A DNA stretch of 64,000 nt from Archegozetes longisetosus (Eukaryota > Arthropoda > Arachnida > Sarcoptiformes > Trhypochthoniidae): NCBI GenBank assembly GCA_018873245.2, contig JAEMBT020000008.1, forward strand, positions 8,090,238 to 8,154,237. The letters are read 5' to 3'. The translations under genes were made by a program, and so were the position numbers. Below, piece after piece: positions 34,811 to 47,063 of the stretch. Under the pieces are notes generated by a model, which ran no database searches, was not told the origin of the DNA, and saw only the letters and a program-made list of their open reading frames with translations. Each line of letters opens with the position of its first letter. Position 1 is the stretch's first letter.

Positions 34811-36239
34811 TCAGTGAAAAACAATTAGTGAGAAGTGTGAATTTTGAAAAATAATAATTTAATTTCGCTTCTGTATAGAGTCAGTGTTTATTTAGGGAGC
34901 TTTCTATGAAATGAAGAATCAATTGTCAAAGATATTTCTTGATCTCTTTGTTTTGGACTAAAACTTAAGAATGACATTAAGAAAACTTGACACGAATATT
35001 TTATATAACATATCATTAATACGATAGAAAAATAACTGGCGTTTCGTGTATTTATGAAATTAATTTGAAATTTATCGACTTTTATTGAGTAAACATACTG
35101 TGAAATGTAAAAATTTATCTATATACGCTATCATTATTAAGCAATAGACTAATTAAGAAATATTTTATTATATAATCAAAAGAAAATTTATTATACTGAT
35201 AGAGTAATAGATAAAAAGTCTATTTTATCAACAATTAGCTCTCTTTTAATTTTTTACTTAAAAACATGTTTTTCTAAGAAAATATCGAGAATTATATAAA
35301 CTTTAGTTTTAAGAACGAGATAAGATAGAATACAGAAAAGGTATATAAGGAGAGCAGGGAAAGTGTGGAAGATAGATATAGATAGATAGTGTATGTTAAT
35401 AAGCGTATAACATGTAATATTGAATATTTTAAATAAATTTACATTAGTATCGATAGTAAAAATTGTGTTAATACATCAATTCATCAATACGTCGCGTATT
35501 ATAAAGTAAGTATGGAATTTATAATTTAAAACACCAGTCCAGCCTGACTCTAACATAAATGAATTGAGATCTCACATTGAGGTCCCCGATCTCAATTTGT
35601 ACAACTAACAAACAACAAAACATAAGACAATATAAATTGTTTAATGCAAATTCTAAAATTAATTAGAAAAGATCCCAAATCACGAAATAAACGTGACAAT
35701 ACTGTTTTTAAAGTGCATTCACTTATAACTGAGTTTTCCGTTAATGTGATAAGACTTGTATATTATATTATTTTATTACCTCCGACCGTTTCACTATTAA
35801 ATCGATTAAATGTATTAGAACTAATGCATCGAAAATAAATATTTTCATAAGCTTGATGAATTAATATTTTTTATATATTATTAGAGCTGTTTTGAAATAA
35901 AAGTAATAAAAAAATCGATTCTAAATTCAAATTATGTAATATTTCTGATGAATATCAGCATTATGCAAAAATTTAAATCGATCGTGTCTAAGAATTGTAC
36001 TATTCAATAGAAATATGTAGAAATTATAAAAGAAAAATTTCTGAATCTTATACCCATATTGAAAACTGTCTTACTAGTCAACTTATTTAGGTAGAATATT
36101 TTCAAGTTTCAGGAGAGAATATCGATCGAAAACTCCATACTTTTAAGAGACATAAAACTTTTCAATTTATGAACCTGAGTTTCAAGAAAACTTTGAAGAA
36201 TTTAACCCTTCGTCACAACTTAACTTCCGAAAACACAAA
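34811..36239. other. No gene seen; TATA-bearing repeat-like block
   Basis: Upstream flank of the receptor gene. At 35340-35620 a block with GTATATAAGGAGAG, a purine-rich run and CCAGTCCAGCCTGACTC resembles a second block at 38235-38580; see that entry. The rest is unremarkable. Confidence 0.4.
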
Positions 36240-36670
36240 ATTAATTGTGGAGTAAAATATTGCCCCACGTTTTTCACGCTTCATATCTATTTTAGGATAG
36301 TCCTGATGCTTTTCAAATCAAGCTTATCCCTTGTTTTCGAAGCTTTAATTTACTAATTAATTAATTTCTAGTTATTATTTGCTACAGCATTATTGGTGGT
36401 TCAAATTGTTAGTAGCGACATTACAGCGCTACGACATATTTAATAAACACGAAGCACTGCGATGTTAGGGCAAATTTCTGCCCTCAAGAAAGACATGTTG
36501 CCAGAAAAAATTTTAAAATAAAGTTATAAGTCTAAATTAATCAGGATTTTGTCAGTCAAAGTCAGATATATGATAGAGGAATACCTAAATTCTAAAGAAA
36601 TGACGACGTCTTGTTGATTTCAAAGAGATTTTTAAAGTAAAACTTGGAACATTTTACCGACAGTTGTGAC
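36240..36670. mobile_element. MITE family A, copy 2 (inverted)
   Basis: Reverse-complement relative of 9750-10205. It shares the GAAGCACTGCGATGTTAGGG stretch near 36450 and the terminal GTAAAATATTGCCCC / AACATTTTACC repeats. It is more diverged than the core suggests, so both copies are old. Confidence 0.6.
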
Positions 36671-36872
36671 GAAAGTTTAACGTTAACAATTTGCTCATTC
36701 TGATTTTTTTCACAATTTACTTGCTTGACAAAACATTGAATTATATATGAAATATATTGACGTTTAATTTGACATCATTATAATAAGAGGACATCAGAGG
36801 TTGCACTTTATTTTTATTTTTATTTTCAAACTTGAAATTTTTCAATGAAGTAACACCTAGGTATAGCGAATC

Positions 36873-37669
36873 CAGGCTTATCACCAGTCCGGTTGATGGA
36901 CGAGACCTCGAACCAGACTATACAATGTCCGATTTTGTCTCAAATAATTGATCAAAGCCGTACTATATTGAACGCGTGTTCAGTATTATGAGTAATTTGA
37001 GTTCAAACGATAGGAGTAAATCATTGACTAGGATGACCAAATGTTCCGCATACCGTATGCACTTTATTCCGGGACGGAAAATATCATACATTTTAAGATT
37101 TATCTTAACAAATTTCCACTATATGTTTTTTGTTTAATGCAAAGAATGCAATTTTGTTGTCAACACGTTTCTTATCTTAAAATATGTGGAAGTCTTTAAA
37201 TAAAAAGAGTTTTAATCCATTTATCTGATATTTTGTTTCCATTCGCATTGTGTGCGTGACTCTTATAAAGTGAAAGTTCTTAATCAAATCTTTAGTTTAT
37301 ATTTCAAATAACTGTTATTTCAAACTTCAATCAGATTAAAAGTTTTTAAAAAGATTTTATAAGGAAGCCAAAATTTGTTGTCCCGCATTTAACAGTTTTT
37401 GACTTGGTCACCCTATCATTGACACAAAATCTTAAGGCAGAAATCTGCGCAAAAGTTAATTTTGATTTAAAATGTTCTCCATTTCTTGATTTTGTGAAAA
37501 TAATGATAAAATACTAAAAGCTGCAAAATCTAACACTAAATACACCTTTAAATTGAATAAAAATTGTATTGTATCTAAAAGTTAAATTAAAACTTTTTGA
37601 AAATATCAAAGTGGGGATCCTTATAGGTTTCTAGTCCGGTTTCGGCTCAGGCAAAAGGTGGTAAGCCCG
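36873..37669. mobile_element. hAT-type element family C, copy 2, carrying a nested hAT element
   Basis: In reverse orientation to copy 1. Flanked by AGCGAATC (36865-36872) and AGCGAACC (37670-37677), an 8-bp target duplication with one mismatch. Termini are CAGGCTTATCACC and GGTGGTAAGCCCG. A separate 387-bp element interrupts it at 37029-37415. Confidence 0.88.
37029..37415. mobile_element. hAT non-autonomous element family D (nested)
   Basis: Perfect 8-bp duplication TCATTGAC at 37021-37028 and 37416-37423. Termini are TAGGATGACCAA and TTGGTCACCCTA. A TAGGGTGACCA-type end with an 8-bp duplication is typical of the hAT superfamily. No ORF. It is younger than the family C copy it sits in. Confidence 0.93.
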
Positions 37670-38742
37670 AGCGAACCTCTTAAAAGGAAGCAATAATCCG
37701 TTGCCGATACACATCAGCTCACATAAGATAAGTTATTTAAAGTGAAAACTTCTTATAGTCAATATAAATTATCGGACACTATCGATTCACAGTATAGAGG
37801 TTTTACTTTATCTATCTTAGACATTTTATAACTTTATTTCAATTTTATATGAATTGAAAATATTCTGATAAATATACAAATACAAAAACTTCTCAAAATT
37901 TTGTCAGCAACCATTGCATGGATTGCTCATAAATTTGAAAAAAAGTTTACAATAGGAGCACAAACAGGTCTGTGTGCAGATTACTTATAATAATATTGCG
38001 AAATTTATTTATATCTAACAAACATAGAACACTAAAATAGCTTAGCTATTAGTTTGAAAAGGCTTAGTACTAACACTTTTGTAATTAGCTCCTAAAAAGT
38101 GCAATGATTTATAACACTTTCTGTAATAACTATCCCTTTGAAATGACCCAATATAGTATAATTTAACTTTAGTATAAATAAACAATCGAACAGTGTAGCT
38201 TCGGTTTTAAATTTAGAAAAACGCGGGAAACCAAAGAAAAGTATATAAAGAGACAGTCTTAGAGAAAGTGAAGGAGAGAAGAAGAGAGTCAAGAGATAGA
38301 CAAGCTTCAGTAATATCTTAGTTATGCTTTGTAACTTCACGTTATGCATAATAAAATTCTTGAAAAATAGATAATTGTTTTCTTCATTTCTATCAACTTT
38401 ATTTCCACCTTAGGTAAGTAATATACAAAGTTGTGAACTTTCTTTGATGCATGATAGATACACATGATATTCTCTATCGAGTCCAGCCAGACTCTTAGAT
38501 GGAGAATTAGGTAAAGATTTGGAATCTTACATCAAGGCCCCTGATTTCAAATCTTTACTCTAGTAAAATTACACAAAATGAAGAACTCTACACGAAAAAT
38601 TAGATCGAGTTTTTCATTCTTAACGAGATCCAGAGTCACAAAAATAATTGTGACAATATGATTAATTAATGATTCTTAAGGTATAAAGGTGACGATTTTG
38701 GTTTTAACTAAATCGATAATTGAATGTTTACCAGTATAGAGT
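37670..38742. other. No gene seen; TATA-bearing repeat-like block at 38235-38580
   Basis: GTATATAAAGAGACAG near 38240 is followed by purine-rich sequence, AATAAAATTC near 38349, GTAAGTAATATAC and GAGTCCAGCCAGACTC near 38480. The order parallels 35340-35620. This could be a diverged pair of solo LTRs or related promoters; neither is proven. Confidence 0.35.
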
Positions 38743-41181
38743 TTAGGTGTTAGTGTAACGGGACTCAATCAATCCTTTATATGAAATTAAAATCGTGAGA
38801 AAACAATAGCCCATCAAATACATAGTTGACTCTAAACAATTACATATTAGTAACCAGCCCTGCCTTAAGGCGCCATACAATTGTCTATATACTTGGTGAA
38901 TAGAATATTTGAATTTAATGATTTTTAACATCGAATAAAGTATTATGATCCATTCAGCCAATCGAACAGGAGATAAACCAAAGAATAATGTGATAATTAC
39001 CCCACAATTGTAGACCAACTGATTGAAATCTATTTTCAATGTTTCTGTATATTCGAAGTGGGGACTTTTCAAAGAGAATAATTCCAAAATTGTTTTCGAT
39101 TCATTTCTTCTAAGTCTCGAAACCTCAATTTCAGTGTTGAAATACACGGGTTCACATTGTGTTGAACATATCTTTTTACATTTGTTTGTAACCAATGAAC
39201 GAAATGAATAATTCGAAGATATCGAAAGATTACAAAATCTATATCCAGATAAAATTAAATGATTTCGAATGGTTATAACAATGTAACTGTTGCTAATTGG
39301 AATACAGCCATATGTTTGATTGTAATGATATACAATACAATTTAAGCAGATTTTTAAAAGATTACTATCTGCATAATCGTTATTTTGAACGTGAGTGCAT
39401 TTATTTTGAGAATCGCTCGATCTCTTTATAGAAAAAGTCGAAAAACCAATTCTTGTTCTGCTTTTCTGTTCTAAAATCTGATGATTCGTCCAATATTTCT
39501 CATTTAGCGTTTCATATATACAAACAAACATATATTCATATCTAGATAAAGAGATGATAATCTTTTCCAAATCTTTTCTTTTATGCTTCAAAACATTTGT
39601 TTCGTAGCCAAAGTTAAAAGAATACGCTAAGAAATATTGATTGTCGCGTAAAATTAGTTTTTCGTCTGGTTTATGACAATTGAGTAATTGACCTCCAATT
39701 TTTATTCCACAAGATTCTAAAATTTGTTCAGAATTAGATATTTCTTGAAATTGTTTTAATCTCATTTCAGACAATAAATTAATTGAATGTTTTATTCCTA
39801 TTTCATTAAGTGATTTTTTCTCTGAAGCAGTTCCGCTTGCTATAATTTTAGAATAATTTCTTTCCAATTCGATTTCTGGATAAATCTGAACAAGTTTCGA
39901 AAAATTGATGATCGGTCTAAATGAAATTAAAACATACGGATAAAATATTCTATCGTTAATTTCAAAACGTGTAATAGTTTTAAAATATGTATAATCCATT
40001 ATCGCATCAATTATCTGATAAGTCATCAAAATAAAGCAGATTAAGCAAACTATCGTTTTGAACAAACGTTTAGGCTTATGTCTTCTTATCCAATAAGGTA
40101 TACAAATCAAATTATTTGCTTCTGCAAGTTTGCATTTGGAATATGTAATGAAGATTTTCAACAATTGTTGACCTAAATAGCACGTTATATGAAATAGACT
40201 TGTCCCGAACCACATCCCAATAAGTCCACCAATAGAACTTAAATAATCAGCTGAAGTTAATTTAGGCAAATGCGTGATGAATTTGTCCGGGTTTTTAGAT
40301 GCTTGTACATAAATAACTCTCAAATCGGACACTGAAGATCCAGTGAAATGACTATCAAAGTACTTATTGAAACAACTTTTTCTGCAAATTTTATTCGACT
40401 TATAAACCTGATGATCGGCAATAAAATGACACTTATCTAAATCCGAGCAAATTTTATTTTTAATCATATCTTCAAATTTATAATACAACCAATTCTTATT
40501 ACAACCACATTGATCGAACTCTTTCCTTTGAAACTGGTTCACAACACAATCTTCTCTCGATCGATAAGATTTGAAAATATTTGAATTCTGCTCATAATAA
40601 ACACAATTTGTATGATAGGGCGCGGGCAACAATATTTCATCAATAGATGAATATTGAACTGAATTCCAACCAAATTTTGGAATTTCGAGTTTATTTCTGA
40701 ATAAATGAGGCATTGTACTGTTCGAATGGATCAATGCAAACAAATTGTATTTGTTGGTAATACGAAAACCAATATATCCTTCAATTGAAATGAAATGACT
40801 TTCTGTTTTAGATCTACTGAAATAAGTTATGCAATTATGTGAAAACTTTGTTGAACTTTCAATTAAGTCAGTGAAGTCTTCACAATTTAAATGAACAAAA
40901 GAAAGATTTTTGGGTTTAATGATACAACCGATAGATTGACTTAAATGTTTGCCAATAGTGAAATTTTTATCCATTCTGATGCCAGAAAATTCACTTTTCT
41001 TGCCGATACAGAAAGTAACGGCGGGAGTATCTGCATGTGAATAACCCAATTTTAAGTCAATTACAGTATCGAATTGACAATAATTGACAGTCAATTGTGT
41101 GATTTGATATGCACATACGATTAAAGAGATCATTTTGCATATCAGAATCACAAGCTTCGAGTTTATTAGACTCTTAATCAT
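38743..41181 (-). CDS. Tandem-fused double DEG/ENaC channel subunit, intronless
   Basis: One ORF of 812 codons from ATG. Unit 1: membrane segment 1 at about 8-29, then DTPAVTFCIG (51-60), a Cys-rich extracellular loop (CVYYEQN, DQCGCNKNWLYY, CRKSCFNKYF) and the degenerin pore/segment 2, SSIGGLIGMWFGTSL (315-329). Unit 2: segment 1 at about 373-394, then ITRFEINDRIFYPYVLISFR, a second Cys-containing loop (CIYETLNEKYW, KICSTQCEPVYF) and a second pore-like segment, YNCGVIITLFFGLSPVRLAEW with flanking residues at 722-750. Family members have one such unit in 450-700 residues, form trimers and pass Na+ (amiloride-sensitive, acid-, mechano- or pheromone-sensing). A tail of about 60 residues has another hydrophobic stretch (776-800). 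No stop or frameshift interrupts it. Confidence 0.87.
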   Translation of the reverse strand: MIKSLINSKLVILICKMISLIVCAYQITQLTVNYCQFDTVIDLKLGYSHADTPAVTFCIGKKSEFSGIRMDKNFTIGKHLSQSIGCIIKPKNLSFVHLNCEDFTDLIESSTKFSHNCITYFSRSKTESHFISIEGYIGFRITNKYNLFALIHSNSTMPHLFRNKLEIPKFGWNSVQYSSIDEILLPAPYHTNCVYYEQNSNIFKSYRSREDCVVNQFQRKEFDQCGCNKNWLYYKFEDMIKNKICSDLDKCHFIADHQVYKSNKICRKSCFNKYFDSHFTGSSVSDLRVIYVQASKNPDKFITHLPKLTSADYLSSIGGLIGMWFGTSLFHITCYLGQQLLKIFITYSKCKLAEANNLICIPYWIRRHKPKRLFKTIVCLICFILMTYQIIDAIMDYTYFKTITRFEINDRIFYPYVLISFRPIINFSKLVQIYPEIELERNYSKIIASGTASEKKSLNEIGIKHSINLLSEMRLKQFQEISNSEQILESCGIKIGGQLLNCHKPDEKLILRDNQYFLAYSFNFGYETNVLKHKRKDLEKIIISLSRYEYMFVCIYETLNEKYWTNHQILEQKSRTRIGFSTFSIKRSSDSQNKCTHVQNNDYADSNLLKICLNCIVYHYNQTYGCIPISNSYIVITIRNHLILSGYRFCNLSISSNYSFRSLVTNKCKKICSTQCEPVYFNTEIEVSRLRRNESKTILELFSLKSPHFEYTETLKIDFNQLVYNCGVIITLFFGLSPVRLAEWIIILYSMLKIIKFKYSIHQVYRQLYGALRQGWLLICNCLESTMYLMGYCFLTILISYKGLIESRYTNT

Positions 41182-43451
41182 TATAATATATAAAACTACT
41201 AGAAATGAATATTGAGATTTAAATCTAGAGCAACAAACTCCTTTACATATATCTTGGTATATACATAAAACTCATTATTTCAAAATTTTGATATTTGCTT
41301 ATGTTTAAACTTTGCTAAATTACCAAAAAAAAAAAACTTGAAATACATATATTTTTTAACATTTCACCAAATATAATCTGAAAATTCATGATATCGTTGC
41401 AAAACTACTTATCATAATAATGGTATTCAGATAAAATAAAGATATGCTTATGTTAAATATTAATATATTTGTAAAACAACTCTCATAAGGCTTTAGAATA
41501 TGAATCAACTTTAATTATTGCTGTTAAGTAAACATCATTCTCTCTAAATTAAGTTTTATGATGCTTAATTAAATGAAAATTTTCGAATCACACAAATGGT
41601 ACTAAAAACTATATTCATTAAATGATAATCATTAAAAAGGACTTTGCTCACAAAGTCATCAGTTTCTTCACAATTCTGAAAAAAACTAGTCATTAGAAAT
41701 TATTAGAAAAGTCCATTCTCACCGACTTCATTTATAAATCTCTAAAAATATTATTATTAGTTTATAACCCTGAACTTTGACAGCTTTTAGACACGATAAA
41801 AAGTTATTGAAGATAAATACTTATATTTTACAGAGAAAAGGCTAAATATTTTTACAATTTTTTTCATGAAAAACAAAATCAAGCAACTTTTGACATTCTA
41901 TCTCTAAAATACAAAAGTCTTTAAGATGAATAAGATGTTATTGAGTACTATCCTCTAAAAAATTGATATTTTAGGGTAATGTATCGAAATTTTTCAATTA
42001 TTTCTGTTGATTCTGCAATATTTTTTATCAATCCACAAAACGGAATTGTATCTATTAAGGAAAGTTCGAAAAAATATTCAGCCATTTATTGCATAAAATA
42101 TCAAGCTTTTTCTAGAATTTCCTTATGGTACCTAAGAAAATTTCATAGTTTAGGATTACAAGCGAATCTTTAAATTTGAGAGATTCACGAATATAGTTGG
42201 CGAGAATGGACTTTACTAATGACTTTTAATACTTTACGGATTTTGAGGGAATGGTTAGCGTTGCAACGGAAGCCTTCTTCAGATACAATCAACAACAAGT
42301 AGCATTAATTAGAAATGTTTAAATTATTCTGCATAATAATTTTTTTCATGCATAACTCAATTTTCTTTATTGACATTAAATGTCATGAATATGCAAAAAG
42401 TGCGAATTAATTAATAAGAAATAAAAGTGTATGCGACATGAGGTTGAGTTGAATTTTCAGTGAAATACTGAATTCTATCTGTTTCAGCCGAGTACAAAAC
42501 TTTCTATCCAACGAGGTCTTTCTGGTGTAGCTATTAGTAACATAAAAGAAACATCAAAAACATTTCTAATTGTTATTCAGGATTTCATTCAAATATTGAG
42601 AAATGAAAACGAGTTAATTAAATTTTTTCGTCTTTTTCAATTAATTAAATGATTTACTGTTATAATCAGATAACTGAATTCTGTGTTTGGCAGAAGAAAA
42701 TACATAAAAGTTTTGCATTTGTTAAAATAGTAAAAAAGTGTTTAATTAACAATTAAAATTTTATTTTTAACGAAATTCAAAATAGAATAATGTTCTTACT
42801 TAATTTTACCAATCTCAATAGTTTAACCTCCCAATAAAACTTTAATTTTGTTGAGATTATTTCGCATTGAGCATTAGTAATTGCTGAGTAACTATATCGT
42901 ATAGGCGCAGTAAACTTAGTCTACACGGTAAAGCCCCTTATTAATCCGATTTAATATTTAACTTAACCAGTTTTAATTGCCTTTTCTGGATCAAATCGAG
43001 CCTTTACCATTAAAACATATTATGAGAATGAAAATACAAATAAGATTTAGTTTGTCTTGTTTTACAAAATATATAGATATTTTATACTGGAGTGGAAGGA
43101 AAGAGACTAACACTCCTAACTATAATCTTAAACAATACCTTCAATTTCGATGAATTTTTAATTGTCATCAAAATAGATACTCAACTATTTAATACAGAAA
43201 TTTTGAATTATTTATTGGCTACACAATTGGTAAATTTAAGATGAATGTAAAGTATAAACTCAAGAATTATTACATAATTATATTAAACAAGTTAAATGGA
43301 AACAGTTAAATGAAATGAAAAAATAAGTTCTACATTATATCTAAACATTCACAAACTTTTCTCAGCTAATTGTTTTACAGTACTGTTTTTAAAAATTAAA
43401 TCTGTCTCTTGGCTTAAAAGTGGAAAACTCTCAATTCATGATGCCTACACT
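41182..43451. other. No gene seen
   Basis: 2.3 kb AT-rich upstream flank of the channel gene. A 64-codon frame at 41979-42173 shows no family features. No repeat recognised. Confidence 0.45.
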
Positions 43452-44045
43452 CAGGCGTATCACCTTTAGCCTGAACCAAAACCGGGCTAAAAACATATGA
43501 GTCCCCATTTTGACACTTACAGAAAAATTTTAATTCAACTTTTAGACACAATACAATTATTTATTCAATTTAAATGTTTATTTATTGTTAGATTTTGCAG
43601 CTTTTAGTATTTTATCATTTTTTTTCACAAAATCCTGAAATTGAGAACATTTTAAATTAAAATTAACTTTTATATAAATTTCTGCTTTAAGATTTTGTGT
43701 CAATAACTAATTCTATCTTTTCTATTTATTCTATATTTATTCCTATCTTTTGAGCACAAGTTATTCACTATACTCAATACGCGTTCAATATAAGCATTAC
43801 TTGAATAAATCGAATTACGAATCGTCATTAAAATAACATTGACGCTTAGATTTTTTAGCAGATATGTTACGGGATTTAGAGTTTAATCAAAATTCATGAT
43901 AGCATTGCATCTATAATGCGTACAACTTTTGCTCATTAGTTTGAATGATTTGAAATTTTTTGACCAAAGTATTGCTTTAAATAATTATTTGAGACAAAAC
44001 CGAATATTGGTAACTCGTCTGTCAACCGGACAGGTGGTAAGCTTG
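43452..44045. mobile_element. hAT-type element family C, copy 3
   Basis: Perfect 8-bp duplication CCTACACT at 43444-43451 and 44046-44053. Termini are CAGGCGTATCACC and GGTGGTAAGCTTG. Relative to the other copies it holds about 180 extra bases between about 43790 and 43970. No ORF. Confidence 0.92.
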
Positions 44046-45271
44046 CCTACACTTAATGCTTCATTACTTCCTTCTTCTTCAATAAATGTAATTATTTTTC
44101 TACGGAGAGTAAAGCCTTGAAAAATCTGATTATATGACCCTCGTTTCAGCTCTTCATTTATACTTCCACCTCTAATTAATGCAATTATATAAGAATATGA
44201 GCATTAGATAAGTTAAGTTTAACATAGAATAGAAACTTATAAAAACTTGTTCAAACAAATTGTATATGTTCTCATTTTTCTATAACAGATAAAAAAAAGA
44301 CATATTTGTATAATTACAAATAACAAATCAATTAAATGAACATATCTGATTTAAGGTGACCAAATATTTAACAGTTAATAGTGAAGGTCCTGCAGAGATA
44401 GCTTTAAAGAGTCCCAAGAAAATCGTGACAGCTTATTTAAACTTTTAACCCCCCCCCCTTATATCTCGGGCCGGAGTGTTCAGATCAAGTTACAACTTGA
44501 GTACCTTTGACTAGTTATGTTGTCTACTATCTAAAAATATGGGTCTCATATTGTTCGGTTTACCCGCAGTTTTACTATGAAGTTTGACGGATCTCTTTTG
44601 TTCATATAAATATTATTACGTATGATCTTAAAACTAAATTATGAAAATTGTATTAAACATCAGTTTTATGGTAGTTTTATTAACTCACAATTAGTTAAAA
44701 TATCTAAGTGATAAATTTGGGAACTCAGTTAATTTAGCACTTAAAAGAGCATTAACATATTTAACAGAAAAGCTTGACTTGAAAAATTCTGTGCTTAAAA
44801 TGTTAAAAAGCTTTAATTTTGATTATGAGTTGAAATTCAATGAATGTCTGTAAGATCTTAAATTTTGATGTTAATAACGATGCATTGTTTGACGAATGTT
44901 GTAGTTTTAAATGAAATTTTCAAAAGATTATCTCTTAATAATAAAAATCTGTATAATGATATACTATGGTATAATGAACTAAGATATGATGAAAATTAAA
45001 ATATCCCTATTCCTAATTGAAATAATATTACAGACAGAACTTCATAGTACTCATCGTATGAACAGGATTTAAGTACACTCGTTTTAAATTTAATACTTTT
45101 CGAAATAGTTGATGTGTAATAGATTTTAAATTAATGCCTTTAATTAAATAATTAAGTTTTAAAATAGCATATAATAATATGATATTCATAAACTTCATAT
45201 ATTTTTATAAATGTCTTGAAAATCTTTCTCCCTTTTCATCGAACTGCTTATGTATCTCAGATCATACCAGT
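44046..45271. other. No gene seen; possible hAT family D fragment
   Basis: AAGGTGACCAAATATTTAACAG near 44354 resembles one end of the family D element; no second end was found. A run of about ten C lies near 44450. The rest is AT-rich. Confidence 0.4.
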
Positions 45272-45537
45272 TTAAAGACAACTCTTATGCAGTAGATGCG
45301 AAAAGGATGAGCTAATTTTGAATTGTATAAAGTAATCACTCATTTTAAATAAACATCTACGAATATATAGTTCATCTTCTGTAATTACTTTAATATTAAG
45401 ATTGAAGTCAAAGTTACTGTGACTCTCACTGGCCACGCCACTTCTTAAAACGCTTATGAAGATCAAGTTCGGAATTCAAAACTTTAAATTTCTTACTTGT
45501 TATTTATAATAAAATCATTGATTTTTCTCGAAGTCAT
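45272..45537 (-). CDS. Possible two-exon small gene, unrecognised
   Basis: Exon 1, 45537-45497, reads MTSRKINDFIINN and ends at a GTAAGA donor in phase 2. Exon 2 starts at 45443 after a TTTTAAG acceptor, giving a 53-bp intron, and runs to a stop at 45272. The exon 2 text includes SGVASESHSNFDFNLNIKV and ITEDELYIRRCLFKMSDYF. Splice sites and phase agree, but the product is short (about 70 residues) and unrecognised. It may be a fragment or chance. Confidence 0.3.
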
Positions 45538-45739
45538 TTCTACGACATTTTGTCAACTTTTTTACACTTACAGCATTCAATTCTTGTTATATTTACATAT
45601 TATTGCAAATTATTTATATATTGTTCTTTAGAAAAAATAGTGTTCCCAATCAAATAATTAATAAGTGGAAGTATTTAGATCTTTGATAAAGTAGTTTCCA
45701 CAAATTAAGCGATACAAAAACTATAGCGATTATATCCCT

Positions 45740-45915
45740 ACTATCGTATCTAATCATAGCTCTGTTCGAACTATTTCTATGCCCAGAATCACATCATACA
45801 TGTATCTATACTAGTATTTATAGTTATCTGCAAACTCTTTCTTCGAGTTATGAACATATGAAAATTAATCATTTGCCTAATTTTAATAATGTAGTTCAAT
45901 TACATAGAAAAATGC
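45740..45915 (+). pseudogene. Relic of the PPxY small membrane-protein family
   Basis: One frame reads SNHSSVRTISMPRITS and stops. A second frame just downstream reads SSYEHMKINHLPNFNNVVQL. These match, in order, HSSVRTNSMPRI and RYEDVMKVNRLPNYNDAIQL of the gene at 62802-63352 and the equivalent part of 48031-48449. The PPP before the SYE motif is lost and a frameshift lies between the two parts. The N-terminal membrane segments were not found. Confidence 0.75.
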
Positions 45916-47063
45916 ACCTATTGGGATGAAAGTTTTGCGACTAACTATTTTTATTAATATTTTTCAGATTAATGTCAAATTAAATGAAACTTTTAATTAA
46001 ATCAATGGAAATAAAATCTTGTAGTGCCTCTACAAGATAAAATTTAATCTTAAACTCTCACTTTCATAGTCAGAAAGCTATTTGAGTTTGAAAGGTTATC
46101 CTTAAATCTTTTGCCTCAACCAGTATAGCAATTAAGTTGGTGTGACTTTTATAAACGCGCAAAGATTTATAAGAATACTTTAGGGCTTGAAATGCATTAC
46201 AATTCGAAATGAAAATTCATTATACTTTAGATTAATTTGAGTAATGTTTGAGTTTGAAAATGAATCTTACTTTGAATTACGAATTGTTGGCGTATTTGAA
46301 TGCTAGGAATATAGTTTAGTTTGAACTAAAATTATTCAAAACCTAATTTGGAAAACATTATAATAGATTTTTGACGACTTGTGTCGTCAGACTTAATATT
46401 CTAAATGAAAGTAAAAAAGTAAGTCTTTATTTATAAGCTTTACATTTAATATTTGAATCAATTTGAAATTAACCCTTCAGTGGTATTCAGGATGTATTAC
46501 ACCCGAGACTAAACTTCAAACTTATGTTATGAAAAAACTAAGATATAATAAAGGATGAAAAATCAGGAGTTTGGAGATTGAATTATATTTAAACTTTTAA
46601 TCATTTGACCTTGTTTGAAAATCATATGATTAATTAATTATAAACTAATTCATTAATTATTTCATTAAAATTTTAAGAAATTGTCGCTTAGCAATCATAA
46701 ATGATGTGCAGTATGTCATATCAAATCATGCATATCAAACACTTTAGAGTAAAGAATTATGTGAAGCCTTTCACTCACGTAATTTATACTCTAAATGATT
46801 GAGTTTTACACCCATCAATGCAAATAACTTTATCATAAAAGAGTTATCTGATATGATATGAATATTTGGAGTTAACACATTTTTGATTACAAGTTTTATG
46901 AATAAATTTGTATAAAATATGCTATAAAACATTATCAAAACAAATATCTCAACACTAGCATACTACGTAGCATATTTCATACTACGGGTGTAGCTCACCC
47001 TTGAATACCACTGATGTAAGTTTACACTTTCGTACCACTTAAGGGTTAAACTTATAGTTGATG
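45916..47063. other. No gene seen
   Basis: AT-rich. A palindromic motif around TTTAGAGTAAAGAATTATG / CACGTAATTTATACTCTAAA lies at 46742-46796. Nothing else recognised. Confidence 0.4.

Noticed and set aside
33699..34854. Plus-strand frames of 77, 69 and 63 codons opposite the chemoreceptor
   Set aside because: They are antisense shadows of the 383-codon receptor ORF and have no protein-family features.
41979..42173. 64-codon frame upstream of the channel gene
   Set aside because: No start context, splice sites or motif; length is expected by chance at this base composition.
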